From Ruegeria aquimaris (GTDB lineage: Bacteria > Pseudomonadota > Alphaproteobacteria > Rhodobacterales > Rhodobacteraceae): a stretch of DNA of 64,000 nucleotides. Below, in pieces: positions 51,572 to 60,974 of this stretch; positions within the stretch are counted from its first letter, which is position 1, and the number at the start of each line of letters is the position of its first letter. The stretch covers positions 1 through 64,000 of the forward strand of contig NZ_JAOWLB010000018.1 of the NCBI RefSeq assembly GCF_025751555.1, written 5' to 3'. The notes below the pieces were generated by a model, which saw only the letters and a list, made by a program, of their open reading frames with translations, did not search any database and was not told the origin of the DNA. The position numbers and the translations under genes were made by a program.

Positions 51572-53571
51572 GCTTTACCCGAGTCCTGATCGCAAACCGT
51601 GGCGAAATCGCCCGCCGCATCCAACGCGCCTGCCGCAAGCTGGGACTGGAAAGCGTCGCGGTCTTCTCCGAAGCGGACCGCGACGCACCCTTCGTGGCCG
51701 AGGCCGACCATGCCATTTGTATAGGTGGTGCCGCCCCGGCTGACAGCTACCTGAACATTCCGGCCATTCTTGAGGCCGCGCGCGCGACCGGCGCGGGCGC
51801 GGTGCATCCGGGCTATGGCTTCTTGTCGGAAAATGCGGATTTCGCGGCCGCGGTGGAAGCCGCAGGACTGGTGTTCGTCGGCCCCGAGGCCGATGCTATT
51901 TCGCGCATGGGTTCCAAGATCGAGGCCAAGGCCGCCGCCGAGGCCGCCGGCATGCCCGTTCTTCCCGGCTATCGCGGCGAAGATCAGTCCGATGTGAAAT
52001 TGCTGGACGAGGCTCGGGCACTTGGTACCCCGTTTCTGGTCAAGGCCAGCGCAGGCGGCGGCGGGCGCGGGATGCGTCTTGTCACCGATTTGCAGGACGC
52101 GGCCGAAGCCATCGCCTCGGCCCGGTCCGAGGCAAAGGGCGCGTTTGGCGACGCGGCGGTGTTCCTGGAACGCTACGCCCCGCGCGCGCGCCATATCGAG
52201 GTGCAGGTTCTTGGCGACAGCCATGGTACTGCGCTGCATCTGGGCGACCGCGACTGTTCGCTGCAACGCAACCACCAGAAACTGATCGAAGAGGCCCCGG
52301 CCGCCGATCTGCCCGAAGCCCTGCGCGCAGACATGCGCGCGGCGGCGGTCCGGCTGGCTGAAGCCATTGGCTATCGCTCGGCCGGAACGGTGGAATACCT
52401 CTATGACCCGAAACGCGGCGAATACTATTTTCTTGAGATGAACACCCGCCTTCAGGTGGAGCATCCAGTGACCGAGGCCATTACCGGAATTGATCTGGTC
52501 GAATGGCAGTTGCGCATCGCGCGTGGCGAGGCGCTGACGCTGGAGCAATCCGATATCGGCTTTGACGGGCACGCGATCGAGATCCGTATCGCAGCCGAAG
52601 ACCCGGCAGAGAATTTCCGGCCCGAAACAGGCCAGATCACCCTTTGGGCAACGCCTCCGGGTGTGCGGCTGGACAGCGGCGTCGAGACCGGTTCGGTCGT
52701 CAGCCACCACTACGATTCCATGCTGGCCAAGCTGATCGTACATGCGCCGGATCGAGCCGGAGCAATCCGTCAGGCGGTCGCGGCTATTGATACCTTCGCC
52801 GTCGGCGGCGTAGGCCTGAACCTAACCTATCAGCGCGCATTGCTGACACATCCCGAGTTTCAGGCATTCCGGCACCACACCTCGGGCTTGCCCGAGATGT
52901 TCCCCGATGGCTGGACCGAGCCCGAACCCGATGAGCAAAGCACTGCATTGGCCGCTATTGCCTTGCACCTACATCTTGCCCCATCGGATCAAAGCCCCTG
53001 GCAAAGCTTGGGAAGCTGGCGCCTGACCGGTGCTGCCGGACGGCTTGGCATGGCCTCATATTGGCACAACAGCAGTGATGGCCCCGTGCGAGTGAGCAGC
53101 GGCGCAGCACAGCTCGCGGCCATTCTGACGAATGATACGCATTGCGCGGTCGAGGCGCCCGGATTGAACGCCGGTCGGCTGAGTGGCCATGTTGATGGGG
53201 TTCCCTTCTCTCGTGTTGCCCATGTTGAACGCACAGGCGATTGCTGGACGGTGCATCTTCAGACCCCGACCGGCATGACAACACACCAGTTCCAGACGCT
53301 TCAGGACCGGCATCTGCGTCGCTCTTCGGGCGAGGCTGCTGGTGACGACACCCTGACCGCACCGATGCCCGGTGCCGTTGCCGAGATCCGCGTCGCCCCG
53401 GGCGACCGTGTCGCTGCCGGCGATACCCTGGTGGTGCTGGAAGCGATGAAACTTCTTCAAAGCCTGCCTGCGCCGGTCGCGGGCGTGGTGGCCGAAATCT
53501 ATTGCGCCCCAGGTGACACCGTTGCCGGGAACGCCCCCCTCGTAAAACTTGATCCGGAGGACAAGACATGA
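51568..53571 (+). CDS. carboxylase C alpha subunit: biotin carboxylase plus BCCP
   Basis: The 667-residue subunit has IANRGEIARRIQRACRKLG, HPGYGFLSENADFAAAV, KASAGGGGRGMRLVTD and MNTRLQVEHPVTEAITG. A BT region follows, then the biotinyl domain with VLEAMKLLQS, whose Lys is biotinylated. It has the size and order of methylcrotonyl-CoA carboxylase alpha. The ATG at 51568 overlaps the hydratase stop; an in-frame upstream start would run inside that gene. The beta subunit is two genes upstream. Confidence 0.9.
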   Translation: MSFTRVLIANRGEIARRIQRACRKLGLESVAVFSEADRDAPFVAEADHAICIGGAAPADSYLNIPAILEAARATGAGAVHPGYGFLSENADFAAAVEAAGLVFVGPEADAISRMGSKIEAKAAAEAAGMPVLPGYRGEDQSDVKLLDEARALGTPFLVKASAGGGGRGMRLVTDLQDAAEAIASARSEAKGAFGDAAVFLERYAPRARHIEVQVLGDSHGTALHLGDRDCSLQRNHQKLIEEAPAADLPEALRADMRAAAVRLAEAIGYRSAGTVEYLYDPKRGEYYFLEMNTRLQVEHPVTEAITGIDLVEWQLRIARGEALTLEQSDIGFDGHAIEIRIAAEDPAENFRPETGQITLWATPPGVRLDSGVETGSVVSHHYDSMLAKLIVHAPDRAGAIRQAVAAIDTFAVGGVGLNLTYQRALLTHPEFQAFRHHTSGLPEMFPDGWTEPEPDEQSTALAAIALHLHLAPSDQSPWQSLGSWRLTGAAGRLGMASYWHNSSDGPVRVSSGAAQLAAILTNDTHCAVEAPGLNAGRLSGHVDGVPFSRVAHVERTGDCWTVHLQTPTGMTTHQFQTLQDRHLRRSSGEAAGDDTLTAPMPGAVAEIRVAPGDRVAAGDTLVVLEAMKLLQSLPAPVAGVVAEIYCAPGDTVAGNAPLVKLDPEDKT

Positions 53572-54734
53572 CCAGCCAAGACACGATCACCGCCGCAAAC
53601 GGACCATTCAACGAAGATCTCGAGATGATCCGCGACCAGCTGCGCCGCTTCATCGAAACCGAGGTGACGGCCAAGGCCGACGCTTGGGAAGAGGACGGCA
53701 TGGTGCCGCGCGACGTGCTGCGCCGGATGGGAGATCTGGGCGTTCTGGGGATGCGCTATGACGAACAATACGGCGGGGCAGGGATGGACGTGATGTCCAG
53801 CGTGATGCTGGCCGAAGAAGTCGGTCGTTCCACCTTCGGTGGCTTTTCGGCCACCGTTCTGGTGCATACCGATATGGCCTCGCCGCATCTCGAAAACGCG
53901 GGAACCCCGGAACAAAAGGCACGCTGGATGCCGTCAATCACCTCGGGTGAAAAGATCACCGCTGTTGCCGTGACCGAACCGGGCGCAGGCTCGGACGTGG
54001 CCGGTATGCGCACCCGCGCGGTGCGGGACGGGTCGGACTGGGTTCTGAACGGCACCAAGATGTTCATCACCAACGGCGTTCACGGCGACCTCTATTTTGT
54101 CGGGGCCAAGACCGACCCTGATGCCAAAGGATCGCGCGGGATCACGATGTTCGCTGTTGAAAAGGGCACGCCGGGCTTTTCGGTCGGCCGGGCGCTGAAC
54201 AAGACCGGCTGGCTGTGCTCGGACACTGCCGAACTGATCTTCGAAGATGTCCGCATCCCGGCCGAAAACATCCTGGGCGAGGTCAACCGGGGTTTCTATT
54301 CGGTGATGAAGAACTTCCAGAACGAACGGATCGTCCTGGGTGCGATGGCCTGTGGCGAAGCGCAGTCGGCGCTGGACATGACCGTGGATTACGTCAAGCA
54401 ACGTAAGGCCTTCGGCGGGGTTCTGTGGGACAAGCAGGCCGTGCGCCAGCGGCTGGCCGACTGTCAGACGCGGATCGCGGCAGGACGTCAGCTGGTCTAT
54501 CACGCCGCCGGTCTGGATGCCGCAGGGCAGGACTGCGTAAAAGAGGTCTCGATGGTCAAGGCCTATTGCGGCGAACTCGTCAACTCCGTGCTCTATGACT
54601 GTGTGCAATTCCATGGTGGCATGGGCTACATGCGTGAAACACCTGTTGAGCGGATGTCACGCGATGCGCGTGTTCAGGCCATAGGCGGCGGCGCGACCGA
54701 GGTAATGCTCGAGGAAGTCGCGAAGCGCATGTGA
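53568..54734 (+). CDS. acyl-CoA dehydrogenase, citronellyl-CoA dehydrogenase (AtuD)-like
   Basis: The 388-residue ACAD has VAVTEPGAGSDVAGMRTRAV, NGTKMFITNGVHGDLYFV, the probable base Glu in FQNERIVLGAMACG and the C-terminal VQFHGGMGYMRETPVERMSR. The YEGT-type motif is replaced by GGGATEVM. The pattern is closer to citronellyl-CoA or branched-chain enzymes than to straight-chain ones, but this rests on few motifs. It is coupled by ATGA to the alpha subunit and ends the core of the operon. Confidence 0.82.
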   Translation: MTSQDTITAANGPFNEDLEMIRDQLRRFIETEVTAKADAWEEDGMVPRDVLRRMGDLGVLGMRYDEQYGGAGMDVMSSVMLAEEVGRSTFGGFSATVLVHTDMASPHLENAGTPEQKARWMPSITSGEKITAVAVTEPGAGSDVAGMRTRAVRDGSDWVLNGTKMFITNGVHGDLYFVGAKTDPDAKGSRGITMFAVEKGTPGFSVGRALNKTGWLCSDTAELIFEDVRIPAENILGEVNRGFYSVMKNFQNERIVLGAMACGEAQSALDMTVDYVKQRKAFGGVLWDKQAVRQRLADCQTRIAAGRQLVYHAAGLDAAGQDCVKEVSMVKAYCGELVNSVLYDCVQFHGGMGYMRETPVERMSRDARVQAIGGGATEVMLEEVAKRM

Positions 54735-54781
54735 AGATACCAATGAAAAAGCGCAAGTTTGAAATCAAAAGGGACATCTAA

Positions 54782-55348
54782 ATGAACGCGGTACCTATTC
54801 AACAACGGTCAATCTACTTCACGACCCGAGAGGCCCTAATTCTACTTCTCGGCTCAATCTTACTGACAGTCTCTGCAAAAATCGTGGTACCTTTCTATCC
54901 GGTCCCAATGTCGACACAGACAGTAATAGTATTGGGCCTTGGTCTTTTTCTAGGACCCATTCGAGGCAGCCTTGTAGTCTTCGTTTACTTGCTAGAAGGT
55001 ATTTTCGGATTGCCAGTATTCGCGGGTACGCCGCCCGCACCAGCCGGGCTGGCTTATGTATTTGGACCTACTGGTGGGTTCCTGGCGGGCTTCTTGCTCG
55101 CAGCCGCGGTCACCGGATGGATAGTCAGGAGAATCGACGGAATTCCGCTTGTCCTAACTACGGCACTGGCGGTGGTAGCAGGTTCGGTGGTCCTGTATAT
55201 TCCTGGACTCATTTGGCTGGGCAACTTTGTCGGGTATGAAAAAAGGCTTCTTGAGGTCGGGCTTTATCCATTCATCCTCGGGGATGCGGTGAAAGCGGCG
55301 ATTGCAATTACTCTGTACGTGATCGTTCGTGGTCGTCGCTCTATTTGA
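54782..55348 (+). CDS. bioY: biotin transporter substrate-binding subunit BioY
   Basis: The 188-residue membrane protein of the BioY family (S component of ECF transporters) has about six hydrophobic segments and the signatures VPFYPVPMSTQTVIVL and PTGGFLAGFLLAAAVTGWI. It takes up biotin, alone or with BioMN. It lies 47 bp after the ACAD, in the same direction as carboxylase C, and the window encodes three biotin enzymes, so co-function is likely. Its GC content and codon choice are visibly lower than the upstream genes, hinting at a different origin. Confidence 0.92.
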   Translation: MNAVPIQQRSIYFTTREALILLLGSILLTVSAKIVVPFYPVPMSTQTVIVLGLGLFLGPIRGSLVVFVYLLEGIFGLPVFAGTPPAPAGLAYVFGPTGGFLAGFLLAAAVTGWIVRRIDGIPLVLTTALAVVAGSVVLYIPGLIWLGNFVGYEKRLLEVGLYPFILGDAVKAAIAITLYVIVRGRRSI

Positions 55349-55377
55349 GAATTGCTGTTTTGAACTCCATCATCCGG

Positions 55378-55397
55378 TGCCCAAAAAATTTTGGGCA
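55378..55397. repeat. 20-bp palindrome after bioY
   Basis: TGCCCAAAA-AA-TTTTGGGCA is a perfect inverted repeat 30 bp after the bioY stop. It could form a terminator-like hairpin, though no clear T-run follows, or be a protein-binding site. Confidence 0.5.
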
Positions 55398-55827
55398 TCG
55401 GCATTTCTGGGCGCGCACTTCACCATTGCAAAAAATGAAGCAACACCCAGAAAATGGTTTCGATTCTGATAATATGCTTCCGCCTGAAATCCTCAGCAGA
55501 GACAGGATTGGAAAAACATCGCCGATGAGGTCGCCGCTTTTGCGATCAGCCAGGCAAAAGCGGTGTCGTGCTTCTTGGTCGTGATGATCGTCGGGATCAC
55601 AATCAACGTAAGACAGAACCTTGAATTCCCACGCAAGCATCCATTATTTAACATAATCTACATTCTGCGTGACTGACGCTGATTCGTGTCATGGTGTATT
55701 GACGGTCATCGCTACTCGCCCTAGTAGCATTTACAACACCAAGTACCCGGAACTGCATGCAAATTGGTCCTATTTCTCTAAGCACCGATTTTCGATTTTT
55801 CTGCTCCCTCACCTTCGAATGTAACAT

Positions 55828-55844
55828 ATATCGCGTGGCGATAT
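55828..55844. promoter_or_regulatory. likely operator of the small Xre regulator
   Basis: ATATCGC-GTG-GCGATAT is a perfect palindrome with 7-bp arms, 28 bp before the Xre start codon. The position fits autoregulation by the encoded helix-turn-helix protein. Confidence 0.65.
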
Positions 55845-55871
55845 TTCGCGCACCATGTCCGTTTCGCGGGC

Positions 55872-56081
55872 ATGAACTTGCGGGACCGTGTAGCACTGAA
55901 CATCCAGGAATTGAGACGCGCCCGCGGCCTCAGCCAGGAGGAGCTTGCTCATCGGGCCGATGTGAGCCGCGGCCATATGGGCAAGGTCGAAAACGCCAAG
56001 TTCGCGGCCTCCCTCGACCTTCTCGAACGCATCGCCAAGGCGCTCAATGTCGATCCCGAAGAGCTTTTCGCGAGGCGTTAA
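55872..56081 (+). CDS. small Xre-family (Cro/CI-type) regulator
   Basis: The 69-residue protein consists almost only of an HTH_3 domain (LNIQELRRARGLSQEELAHR, then VSRGHMGKVENAKFAASLDL). Such small regulators occur in plasmids, phage and conjugative elements. It lies before the conjugation genes with its own palindrome upstream. It may control entry into the conjugative state, which is inference. Confidence 0.85.
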   Translation: MNLRDRVALNIQELRRARGLSQEELAHRADVSRGHMGKVENAKFAASLDLLERIAKALNVDPEELFARR

Positions 56082-56157
56082 TCCGCTTCCTGAGGCTTTG
56101 ATCCCGCCTCAATTTCAAAAGTTAAAACGGCAAGAACGGTACGAGTAGCGCGGGTAC

Positions 56158-56358
56158 ATGGCGAAAAGAAAGACAGGCTGGCCCTTCCAGGAAGGGTTTA
56201 TCATCGACGGAACGGACGAAACCCATGTGTTTACCGACTATCGCTGGGATGATGGAAGCGTGAGCCGCCGCCAGTTTGTGGATCCATGCAGTTACGACCA
56301 TACGCTTGTCGAATTACGGACAGTTTCACTCAAGTTGCCGGACAGCCAAGATCAGTAG
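56158..56358 (+). CDS. small protein of unknown function
   Basis: The 66-residue soluble protein contains WPFQEGFIIDGTDETHVFTD and ends LKLPDSQDQ. No family is recognised. There are no membrane or signal segments. Its 3' end overlaps the convergent TrbM-like gene by 7 bp. The coding character is supported by ordinary codon use and its position between two clear genes. Confidence 0.5.
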   Translation: MAKRKTGWPFQEGFIIDGTDETHVFTDYRWDDGSVSRRQFVDPCSYDHTLVELRTVSLKLPDSQDQ

Positions 56359-56930
56359 GAAAACCACTCCGAGTGGCCCATGTTGACCTCGTAGTCGCCG
56401 TATTCGACCATGATGCTGCGGGAATAGAAGTGCCATAGGCCACCACCGCTTGGGTAGGCAATCTCCTGACCGCTTTCGGAGATGAATGTCGCGGGCCAAG
56501 GCGTGTGGGAACCGTGAACCCGCTGAATGTAGCGGCAGGTCCGGTTCTCACGATCGCAAGAGCGGATCGACCAGTCCCACTGTCGCGGCTCGTCGCGCGG
56601 CTCGTACGAGCGCCCGGTGAACCAGATCACGTGGGTCCGGTTCAGCCATTCGTATTCCGGCAGATTGGTGTCGAGCTCGCCCTCCCCGCCGGGCCCGCCC
56701 AGCTCGACCGGCACATGGGCGAAGGTGCAGACCCCGAAGGGCGGCAGGCTCGGCCAGGGGGTTATGCGGCGGATCATGGTGCGATAGGCCCGCGCGCAGA
56801 CCGCGCTCGGGGGGAAACCACCCGCCATGCAGAGCATGATGGCGCAGTCGATGTCATAGGCCTGCGCCTTCTCAGGGGCTCCGAACACCGCCATCACTCC
56901 CATTGCAGCTGCCATCGCCTGTCGCTTCAT
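56352..56930 (-). CDS. TrbM-like secreted conjugation protein
   Basis: The 192-residue protein has a signal peptide (MKRQAMAAAMGVMAVFGAPEK, cut near AQA). The next segment, IDCAIMLCMAGGFPPSAVCA, has the Cys spacing of TrbM/KikA-type proteins of conjugation systems. The rest is Trp/Tyr-rich and unassigned. The ATG at 56930 follows GGGAGAG. It is transcribed away from the virB operon and probably acts in the periplasm in mating. TrbM assignment rests mainly on the Cys-rich segment. Confidence 0.6.
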   Translation of the reverse strand: MKRQAMAAAMGVMAVFGAPEKAQAYDIDCAIMLCMAGGFPPSAVCARAYRTMIRRITPWPSLPPFGVCTFAHVPVELGGPGGEGELDTNLPEYEWLNRTHVIWFTGRSYEPRDEPRQWDWSIRSCDRENRTCRYIQRVHGSHTPWPATFISESGQEIAYPSGGGLWHFYSRSIMVEYGDYEVNMGHSEWFSY

Positions 56931-57062
56931 GTCGCTCTCCCGCAAAAGTTGCGCAGACTATCGCGCAATATGTTTTTATCTGCAATATGTCGTATTGACT
57001 CCATATGACTTTATGGATTTAAGCGCAGGAAGTAGAAGGGCTCTCGTGGGGAGAGTCCGAAC

Positions 57063-57377
57063 ATGCCGATAGCGCGCAACCAGATCCTGATCACCATCGA
57101 TGGTGTCAAAGACCTGTCCGAGAAGGGCATCGCGTTCCGCTGCCGGTATGAACTCGTGGGGTTCACGGACGATGGCAAGCCGCGCTACCAGTGCATCTAC
57201 CTGCGCGAGGGTGAGCCGGAAGCCATTCTGGTCTCTACCCGGATCACCCCGCACGGGCCCGAGCCGCGGTATTTCAACATATGGCCGGGGCTCTTCAAAC
57301 ATCATCTCGAGTTCGGTGACGGGCGCGATCTGCGCTTTGGTCCTGACTACAGCATTACCCTCGAGGAGCGCGGCTGA
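57063..57377 (+). CDS. conserved-looking protein at the head of the virB operon, unknown function
   Basis: The 104-residue soluble protein starts [20 protein letters not shown] and ends SITLEERG. The ribosome site GGGGAGAG lies before the ATG. No domain is recognised. The virB1 gene starts within its 3' end in another frame, so the two are tightly linked. The position suggests a cytoplasmic role tied to the conjugation operon. Confidence 0.6.
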   Translation: MPIARNQILITIDGVKDLSEKGIAFRCRYELVGFTDDGKPRYQCIYLREGEPEAILVSTRITPHGPEPRYFNIWPGLFKHHLEFGDGRDLRFGPDYSITLEERG

Positions 57378-58014
57378 CGTCATCGCCTTCGGCCGCGACG
57401 GGACAGCCCGGACCTCGGGCTGGACCTTTCATGGCGAACGACCTGCTTGGGCGGGGCTGGGTGATAGCGCTGAGGCCGGGGTGGTTCTTGCCTCGCTGGA
57501 TGCCACACCGCCGTCCGGACGCGACGACATTTTCTCCCTAATCCGCACGACTGCTGACCGGCACCAGGGGAACCGTGCCCTGCGGCAAGTCGGCCTGGGT
57601 GCCGACGACTGGCAGATCCTGTTCCGCGCCCTGGTCGAGGCCGAGAGCAGCTACAACCCAACCGCCGTGAGCCCAAAGGGCGCTTACGGTTTGGGCCAGT
57701 TGATGCCAGACACGGCCCGCGCGCTCGGCGTCGATCCGCGTGATCCCTCCCAGAACCTCGACGGCGCGGCGCGCTACCTGCTCGCGCAGATCGCCACGTT
57801 CAAGGACATCGATCTGGCGCTCGCAGCCTATAACGCGGGCCCGCACCGCGTGGTCGAGTACTCCGGCATCCCGCCTTTCACCGAGACTCGCGACTACATC
57901 GCGCGCATCCATCGGATCCGGTCCCGGCTGGCGGGTGCGCCTTTTTCCGCGCCGGATATCCGTGTCGCGACCCGCGTGCCTGCCCGCGCGCCGGTCCTTA
58001 TCGAACTTCAGTAA
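57316..58014 (+). CDS. virB1: VirB1-like lytic transglycosylase
   Basis: The 232-residue protein starts from a GTG inside the preceding gene, which gives a good signal peptide ([18 protein letters not shown]). The SLT domain covers residues ~95-215: catalytic Glu110 in [10 protein letters not shown], then [19 protein letters not shown] and [13 protein letters not shown]. It cuts peptidoglycan locally for assembly of the secretion channel. It precedes virB2, as in standard vir order. A longer upstream frame exists but is the shadow of the 57063 gene. Confidence 0.85.
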   Translation: MTGAICALVLTTALPSRSAADVIAFGRDGTARTSGWTFHGERPAWAGLGDSAEAGVVLASLDATPPSGRDDIFSLIRTTADRHQGNRALRQVGLGADDWQILFRALVEAESSYNPTAVSPKGAYGLGQLMPDTARALGVDPRDPSQNLDGAARYLLAQIATFKDIDLALAAYNAGPHRVVEYSGIPPFTETRDYIARIHRIRSRLAGAPFSAPDIRVATRVPARAPVLIELQ

Positions 58015-58030
58015 AACAAGGGAACTTCGC

Positions 58031-58312
58031 ATGCTTCGACATCGCCTCAGCCGCCTCTTGCCTGCCGCCACAACCCTGGCGGCTTTCGCAACGCCCGCCC
58101 TCGCGCAAGACTTGTCACCGATCCAGACCATGCTGGAAACCGTCGAGGCCGCGCTGACCGGTCCCATCGGGATCGCAGTCGCCACGCTCGCCGTCATCGG
58201 TACCGGCTTCATGTGCATGATGGGACGGCTCAACTGGGGCTGGTTTGCCTCGGTCATCATCGGGATCGTGCTGATCTTCTCGGCCGGCACCATCGTCGAC
58301 GGATTCTCCTGA
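58031..58312 (+). CDS. virB2: VirB2-type pilin
   Basis: The 93-residue protein has a long signal peptide ending ATPALA-QD, followed by two hydrophobic helices (PIGIAVATLAVIGTGFMCMMG and FASVIIGIVLIFSAGTIV) around the short loop RLNWG. This is the VirB2/TrbC pilin layout. It forms the conjugative pilus after processing. Confidence 0.88.
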   Translation: MLRHRLSRLLPAATTLAAFATPALAQDLSPIQTMLETVEAALTGPIGIAVATLAVIGTGFMCMMGRLNWGWFASVIIGIVLIFSAGTIVDGFS

Positions 58313-58327
58313 GGTTGGAGAATAGAG

Positions 58328-58606
58328 TTGGCAGAACGATCCCCCCTTTTTCTGGGCCTCGCCCGTCCGCCCAAGTATCTGGGCCTCCCTGTCGGATACC
58401 TGGTGGTGCTGGCGACAGGGGTCGTTTTGCCGTTCATCTGGACGAAGTCCATGGTCTTCTTTCTGATCGGCCTCGTTGCCTATCCGATCCTCTGGTTCGT
58501 CGCCGACCGCGAGCCGCATTTCTTCGAGGTCCTGCGCGTCTCTTACGGCTCGGTGCGCCCGACAAAGAACCGCGCCCTGCATGGGGGTGACAGCTTTGGC
58601 GCTTGA
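58328..58606 (+). CDS. virB3: VirB3-type inner membrane protein
   Basis: The 92-residue protein starts at a TTG behind GGTTGGAG and has one hydrophobic hairpin (VGYLVVLATGVVLPFIWTK, MVFFLIGLVAYPILWFVADR) and the family start PLFLGLARPPKYLG. VirB3 works with VirB4 in pilus assembly. Its 3' end overlaps virB4 by ~26 bp. Confidence 0.85.
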   Translation: MAERSPLFLGLARPPKYLGLPVGYLVVLATGVVLPFIWTKSMVFFLIGLVAYPILWFVADREPHFFEVLRVSYGSVRPTKNRALHGGDSFGA

Positions 58607-60974
58607 TGCGGGCACACTTTCCACTCACGGAACGGCACTCCTTCAAGCAGGCGGCCGGGAGTTCGCGCGGGAGAGCTATCTCGCCGAACACCTGCCGTAT
58701 TTCGCGCTGGCGGATGAGGATGTGATGGTGCTGCGCGAGGGCGACCTCATGGCCACCCTGCGCCTTGATGGTCTGAACCCGATGACCAGTGAGGACGCCC
58801 GGCTCGATGCGCTCAAACGCGCGGTCGCCGCCATCGTCGCCCAGACCGGCAACGCCTTTGGTTTCTACATCCACCGCATCTCGGTGCCGCAAGATCTTGG
58901 GATGCGCCCCATCGAAGGGGACAGCTTTGCCGCCGCGATTGATGCGCGCTGGCAGACCCATGTCAAAGACCTCCGCCCCGCCAAGCGCCAACTCTATCTC
59001 AGCGTCATCCGGCGGCCCGACATTTCGTCGCGCATTCCGCTCCTGCGGGCGCTGGCCCGCAAGGCCTGGGTCAAGGACCGCGCCACGCGTGTACAGGAAC
59101 TCAACGAGGTCATGGGCTTTTTCGAGGTGGCGCTTGCCTCGGCCAACCCGGTCCGGCTCACGAAGTCGGGCGGGGAGTGGCTGGGCTATCTCAATACTCT
59201 GAACGCGGGCAGCTTCTCCCCCATCGGCTTCGGGCAAAGCGCCCTGCCCCTCTCGCATACATTGAGCAATTGCCGCGCGACCTTCGATGGCGACGTCGTC
59301 ACCCTGAGCGACGCCGTGACCGGTCAGGTCAAATACGGTGCGCTCTTCTCGATGAAGACTTATCCGGCGCTCACGGACGTCACGCTGCTCGACGCGCTCG
59401 ACCTGCCCCTCGACATCGTGCTGACGAACTCCTTCAGCCCAATCCCGAACAACATCATGGCCGAACGCATCCAGCGCATCATCCGCCAGATGCATGCCTC
59501 CGACGATGCCGCCGTCTCGCTGCGGGAACAGCTCGGGCAAGCCGCCGATGACCAGGAGGCGGGCCGCATCGCCTTTGGCGACCATCACCTCTCTATCGCC
59601 GTCTATGCGCCGGATCGCGACATCCTCGAACGGGCCGCCGCCCAGATCAAGCGCGTCGGCCAGGAAATCATGTCGGTCATCGTACGCGAGAACATGGCGC
59701 TGAAAGCCACCTACTTCGCGCAGTCACCCGGTAACTTCGGCTACCGGGCGCGGAAGACGCCTATCTCCTCGATCAATTTCGCCGACTTCGCGGCCCTGCA
59801 TGGCAGCGTCGAAGGGCGCGGTCCTGACCAATCCCCTTGGGGTCAGACGATCTCGGTCCTGCCCACGGTCGGCACCTCGGGTTATCGCTTCAATTTCCAC
59901 GAGGCGGGCAGTCCCGGCAAGGAACCCACGGTCGGCCATACGCTTGTGCTCGGGCGCACCGGCACCGGCAAGACGCTCACCACCGCCTTCCTTGCAGCCC
60001 AGGCGCAGCGGGTCGGCGCGCGGCTCTTTTTCTTCGACAAGGACCGGGGGCTCGAGATGGCGGTCCGCGCCCTTGGCGGCCGCTACAACGAAATCCGCGC
60101 AGGCGTACCGACGGGCCTGAACCCGCTCGCCACCGAGACCGACGAGCGCGGCCGCGCCTGGCTCTCGGACTGGCTTGCGACACTTCTCACCCGCAATGGC
60201 ACGCTCTCGGGCGAGCAATCGCGCCACATTCAGAGCGCCGTCGGCCAGAACGCCGATGCGGGCGCGGCCCTGCAGCGCTTCGCGAGTTTCGAGACGCTGT
60301 TTCAGTCGCTTGACGATGATGGCGAGCTGCAATCCCGCGTTGCCGAATGGGCGCCAGGTGGGCGCTATGGCTGGGTCTTCGACGAGCCCGAGCGCGGCGC
60401 CGGCCTCAAGCTCACGGGCGATATCGTCGGGTTCGACATGACCGAGATCCTCGACATGACCACCGAGCGCATGGCCGTGCTCTCCTACATCTTCCGCCAG
60501 ATCGAACGCGTGGTCGAGGATCGCCGCCCCACCATCATCGTCCTCGACGAGGCCTGGAAGCTTCTCGACGATCCCTACTTCGGGGCCAGGCTGGAAAACT
60601 GGTTGGTGACGCTACGCAAGATGAACTGCGTCGTGATCATGATGACGCAGTATCCGAGCCAGCTGCGCGACAGCCGCGTCGGCAAGACCATCGTCGAGAC
60701 GGTGCCAACCCAGATCCTCTTCCCGAACGATCGCGCCACGGTCTCCGATTACGATTTTCTCCGCGTGAACGCCAAGGAGGCTGCCCTTCTCGTGCAGCCC
60801 ACCATTGGCCAGCGCATCGCGCTTGTGCGCTCGGCGGGCGACAGCGTCTTCGTCGATGCGGACCTCTCAGCACTTGGCGATCTCCTTCCCATCCTTGGCG
60901 GCGGCGCCACCGGCGAAGCCCGCGTGCCCGCCGATTGGCGCGCCAATCCCGATTTCTGGAGACATGTGATATGA
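58581..60974 (+). CDS. virB4: VirB4-type T4SS ATPase
   Basis: The 797-residue ATPase has an N-terminal CagE/TrbE/VirB domain (~1-400), Walker A LVLGRTGTGKTLTTAF (~455), Walker B TIIVLDEAWKLLDD and a downstream MTQYPSQLRDS motif. It powers pilus extension and substrate transfer from the inner membrane. An alternative GTG two codons later (58587) is possible. The stop overlaps the lipoprotein ATG by ATGA. Confidence 0.92.
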   Translation: MGVTALALDAGTLSTHGTALLQAGGREFARESYLAEHLPYFALADEDVMVLREGDLMATLRLDGLNPMTSEDARLDALKRAVAAIVAQTGNAFGFYIHRISVPQDLGMRPIEGDSFAAAIDARWQTHVKDLRPAKRQLYLSVIRRPDISSRIPLLRALARKAWVKDRATRVQELNEVMGFFEVALASANPVRLTKSGGEWLGYLNTLNAGSFSPIGFGQSALPLSHTLSNCRATFDGDVVTLSDAVTGQVKYGALFSMKTYPALTDVTLLDALDLPLDIVLTNSFSPIPNNIMAERIQRIIRQMHASDDAAVSLREQLGQAADDQEAGRIAFGDHHLSIAVYAPDRDILERAAAQIKRVGQEIMSVIVRENMALKATYFAQSPGNFGYRARKTPISSINFADFAALHGSVEGRGPDQSPWGQTISVLPTVGTSGYRFNFHEAGSPGKEPTVGHTLVLGRTGTGKTLTTAFLAAQAQRVGARLFFFDKDRGLEMAVRALGGRYNEIRAGVPTGLNPLATETDERGRAWLSDWLATLLTRNGTLSGEQSRHIQSAVGQNADAGAALQRFASFETLFQSLDDDGELQSRVAEWAPGGRYGWVFDEPERGAGLKLTGDIVGFDMTEILDMTTERMAVLSYIFRQIERVVEDRRPTIIVLDEAWKLLDDPYFGARLENWLVTLRKMNCVVIMMTQYPSQLRDSRVGKTIVETVPTQILFPNDRATVSDYDFLRVNAKEAALLVQPTIGQRIALVRSAGDSVFVDADLSALGDLLPILGGGATGEARVPADWRANPDFWRHVI

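Larger units (their letters stand above)
55349..55871. other. gene-free, AT-richer stretch
   Basis: Apart from the palindrome at 55378-55397 and the Xre operator at 55828-55844, no gene was recognised. Composition is clearly more AT-rich than either flank. It marks the boundary between the catabolic island and the conjugation region. Confidence 0.6.
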
